Virus record (IMG/VR): IMGVR_UViG_3300043788_000049
Coordinates: 23,272 to 87,271 of that record
DNA length: 64,000 bases
Reading direction: 5' to 3' (one strand)
Source: a virus
The notes below the pieces were generated by a model, which searched no databases, was not told where the DNA came from, and worked only from the letters and a program-made list of their open reading frames with translations. Both the position numbers and the translations under genes were made by a program. The first letter of the stretch is position 1; each line of letters starts with the position of its first letter. Positions 63,901 through 64,000 of this stretch are shown one piece after another.

Positions 63901-64000
63901 CGAGATGCCCTGCATGAACCCAGACGGGACCGCGCCGTAGAGTGCGGCCGTCCCCACATCGCGAAGCGCCGGCATGAGACCATTATCCTCGCCGGCCGCC
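54994..64000 (-). CDS. giant polyvalent protein, DarB-like (5' end outside window)
   Basis: At least 2993 residues from Met 63975; the frame is open to the window edge, so the true start is probably outside. Numbering from that Met: ParB-like D-G-H-Q-R segment near 266; RelA/SpoT-like domain about 850-965; adenine-methyltransferase-like domain about 1150-1450 with N-V-P-F-G (near 1311) instead of N-P-P-Y; SNF2-type helicase with Walker A G-S-G-K-T near 1936, D-E-S-H near 2098 and an R-Q-G-N motif near 2459; zincin-like H-E-G-S-H near 2797; two C-terminal V-S-F-S-R-D-E repeats. Such polyvalent proteins (P1 DarB is the known example) are packaged and injected to block restriction. Confidence 0.85.
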   Translation of the reverse strand, partial: AAGEDNGLMPALRDVGTAALYGAVPSGFMQGISEVGRLLGQAGINHFIRMAQNGGEDTSPGAKQFWDSVADWEKDNGLPVGSTREAARAAATGKPPKVEEPAPPTAPTGPPKALPGPPKPFVPPAAADREAPQTSANHGLVDRAENDHLASPPAVPGVPAEENLRSYEGMVRHAENPDIVAPPQPPMHAPPAGPIAVIPDHQGFPERAAGHTEMVEGKPITYTSFDPRTLGTDAQAFQYKGGANQQGVTDRLSGVQRWDPLAAGNVVVYESADGTRTIVDGHQRLGLAKRLLSEQEATGPERIVSSAIKAKDGRVFTGPLHSDAYAKAMAAGIDIKDIDAIGLDGFITSKGRYVGRREAQEIAQNAAQTKRPEETHLRAENLTSSIRMTGALLREKDGWTPADARAISAKKNIQEGSGDALDTARVFRDRPDMWDDSLPITSGKLRQAKGLSELSDPAWEMTLNGVVPQNHAALVGNMMPGKENHAAVMGELAKFKPQNENEARMMIADANSAGFAREVQETLFGKEEVTRSLYQERAQVYGAAMSLISEDKRIFATLAREAERIEGQGNVLVDTNADRAEQAAQLGQLLQKLATRSGPISAALNRAASSVVDGMEPRKAARVFLDEVAKLIARDGFNLTDLDRTDAEPETPDLDTPQGRQEQAKALEADLATAPPVAPPGPSQMVYEDVRRKLIAGGTDPAVADAAATVWAARYNARAARTGAGDAWDLYSKQNVEIRLAQSSDEGMPALAANALDTGIAPINSSGEAPPSTQPTPGFQVSTLPEPLGSSITREMPPSIFEGPAITRFSDFRLGDIDPSTNKLIIQGSNDWQALHAAAEENKPRLDEGLRQLVAGIDGAHVYNSRVKDKSGLEQKIKVKGRPASTISDYLGARIVVDTRAAMDEILAKLDRTGGVLEAESSMETSKEGYRAYHLQVGLGDGTSAELQIVPKPIAEVMRKAHAIRQPVKRLDLSDPANLAHYKDVMALGRQLYDNAWNKDPEWGPGITEPAPIPTGEEANVQQPDGGEIRPGAPPIPEGGNAARPQRPKRIRKPPELSGGGGELGVGDGRAPDGGAPQQAGGAEAALPGPSEGVTKPPSGGPGAGEARPDPSTDPRGAGLAEAEEKIAERTRSNYRITPDDQVGVGGPKTKINANIDAIRVLKLIEDEAREATPEEKATLVKYTGWGAFAQKMFSDRGPEFKQQRDALRALVTDEEYAAARASTLNAHYTSPDVIRGIWGALQHLGFNGGLALEPAAGVGHFIGLIPDSLASRTAWTATELDSLTGRIAKALYGDADINVQGFETLKRPSNYFDLAISNVPFGNFNLTEKPYGSYPIHDFFFVKSLDKVRPGGVVSFITSRYTMDRVDAGTRRELSKTADFVGAIRLPGGDKGAFAGNAGTEVTTDIIFLRKKVPGEPDYPGENWTNLKEISTPEGPVKINEYFADHPKMMLGEMRLMGSMYAKNEPVLIGDPQDLGMAIHGAGATMREGAFVPRGSPRPPVIDQRDIEPGASKEGAYFSKGGKVYRREQGRGVEQRLSGDDESRVKKLSGIRDIVNDLLKEQLSGGDKADALRKQLREAYDQFVKAHGPINKEETKTTKRLTRAGEPVTITKTPNFAPFKDDPDSWKVAAIEQYDAETGTAKPADIQKKDIIAPPKERQINGPADALAATLDATGRVDLQQIGQMLNVGSEEAAAKALGDLIFQNPNGRQWEPADRYLSGDVVKKLEEARVIADGDPAYSRNVAALEKVQPTPLTGTDIMAQFGAPWIPADVYEAFIKEIGGYNTRISTIPVTGGWKVKHGQYSSSAHTTYGTDRVSVDDVIDAAINNRQITVRNHVSSNPDVYEVDQGATEAARVRVEALKEAFTGDPERGIDAWAFADPERAQRLEAIYNRTYNNLVPRQFDGAHQTFPGLNPKFADRKHRKDAVWRIVQSGNTLLAHSVGSGKTVTSIAAVMEQKRLGLINKGAFAIPDHMLEQFAREFIEAYPNAKILVAQKEEMTREHRKAFIAKVAANDWDGVIMTHSAFGRINTSLEHRQNFIQEQLDELERARKAEIADTDDKRSPTVKALEKAKKKLEDKLQKLLNEERKDTGVSFEETGIDHLVIDESHFFKNLYFSSRLGNVKGLAQGDSQRAEDLFLKIRYLEQKRPGRSAVFATGTPVSNTMAELWTMMRYLELDRLKEAGLENFDAWASTFGKVVNNMELSADGRTFKEVSSFSKFVNVPELISLYSEIADTKTADMLKLPRPEVRTKAGGPGIEIVQATPSEEEELHIQKLVELAESLKGKRPEKGQPNMLSVVTAGRKVATDGRLIDPNFDFNPKGKIALAVKNIHEIWKKGKEPGTVQMVFLDMGVPQTKVAAKKPIEDEMGDPAQIEQPKIDLYADIKQRLVDKGIPAEQIAAIHDAKDDAAKGRLFKKVRAGDIRVLIGSSGKMGVGTNVQDRLIAMHHLDAPWKPAEVEQRDGRIVRQGNLNKQVQIFRYVTKRSFDAFMWQKLDTKSKFISQVLSGAKGSRHAEDIDNPLPEAAEMKAAASGDTRIMELAELDRQARQLSAQRRAHKQNVDRASWQINASRAAIATYEERLPTEKADGDRVQDLAGDKFKITVGGKVITERKAAGEAILKTVLALDASRYYTPKIINLGELSGFEMQMQVQTQYDSDGLYLKGTPMLKGTDPYGSPTQTILNKETDPGGLIRRFENLLGNIASRAKATETALADRRKDLEKLEKLAAGKWPKEAEYQQTLQKIKALSDSMKAPNPAATIEPETEKELAQGPALPGGAQRGAITFQGNQRIIKLFETADASTVMHEGSHLWFDELLEDASAPDASPQIKADAATALAFVGAKDRESLTPEHREKFSDGFEDYLASGKAPSEGLARVFEMFKDWLRKIYRGLLRLGRPISEEMRGVYDRLLATDEEIAAAARTAKEAGVPEPPHVMTQEMADQLEKAYKAAVKCMEGGAKSVSFSRDENGFITGATVGAENKTKVSFSRDETGMITGARIE
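60639..60941 (-). CDS. nested gene inside the polyvalent protein, alternative frame
   Basis: A 100-residue frame on the same strand, out of frame with the host gene. Start ATG 60941 is preceded by GAGGAAG at good spacing. The product looks like a folded helical protein (Y-L-K-E-A-M-P-H-V-L-K-D-L-S-A-S-G-N-L-Q, A-S-E-M-D-E-H-L-M-A, P-Y-L-D-R-V-R-E-L-Q-S), weakly like TnpV-type proteins, whereas the polyvalent frame here is only a Pro/Gly/Ala linker. This supports real dual coding. Confidence 0.5.
   Translation of the reverse strand: MFNNPTAERYGQEHHQYLKEAMPHVLKDLSASGNLQSYLEGVGNSASEMDEHLMAEHHNKPEVQKLPYLDRVRELQSRQAEVQEQVRHDQIHQPTPEAQD

Overview
The window looks like part of the genome of a tailed double-stranded DNA phage (or prophage). 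It encodes a terminase small subunit, a RecT annealase with an exonuclease, a replication initiator, DNA methyltransferases, an endolysin, tail spike and fibre proteins, a large internal virion protein and a giant polyvalent ejection-type protein. Genes are packed with 4-base start/stop overlaps, and there are no rRNA, tRNA, insertion sequence or CRISPR signatures. The high GC content and the rhizobial-phage style of several families (RMF-like early protein, VRR-NUC, DUF3309-like peptide) suggest an alphaproteobacterial host; this is inference. Portal, capsid, large terminase and polymerase genes are not present, so the window is only part of the genome.

Layout. 0.2-8.6 kb (minus strand): about 25 very small genes, including tiny membrane peptides, a zinc-ribbon GIY-YIG nuclease and the terminase small subunit. 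8.7-15.3 kb: two short plus-strand cassettes in a minus-strand block. That block holds a family of small proteins ending in a shared C-terminal PN-LFD-xx-DELR peptide, a TylF-type methyltransferase, and a MoxR ATPase / phosphatase / VWA-metallopeptidase operon. 15.4-17.9 kb (plus): an operon in which five proteins begin with, and one contains, a shared H-A-x-x-V-E-x-I-L helix. 17.9-26.4 kb (minus): small conserved phage proteins, a probable Acb2/Tad1-type nucleotide sponge, a His-rich secreted protein, m5C and m6A methyltransferases with HTH and HNH partners, RecT, an HNH-AP2 endonuclease, a PD-(D/E)XK exonuclease and a LexA-like regulator. 26.6-29.9 kb (plus, divergent): early/replication genes, including an initiator gene that carries a repeat-rich candidate origin.

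29.9-64 kb (minus): a late operon, transcribed from the right edge. It runs from the >3000-residue polyvalent protein (ParB-like, RelA/SpoT-like, methyltransferase-like, SNF2 helicase and zincin segments) through small virion proteins, a glycine-rich adhesin, a glycosyltransferase-like protein, a pectate-lyase-like spike, a LamG-like fibre and a 1116-residue proline-rich repeat protein. It continues through internal virion proteins, more fibre-like proteins, a lysis group (glucosaminidase, holin candidate, lipoprotein) and small membrane or coiled-coil proteins.

The least explained content is the two families of otherwise different small proteins joined by constant terminal peptides (C-terminal at 9.4-12.4 and 39.3 kb, N-terminal at 15.7-17.9 kb). 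Also notable are two probable dual-coding regions (7.3-7.5 kb and 60.6-60.9 kb) and an alarmone-synthetase-like domain inside the polyvalent protein.
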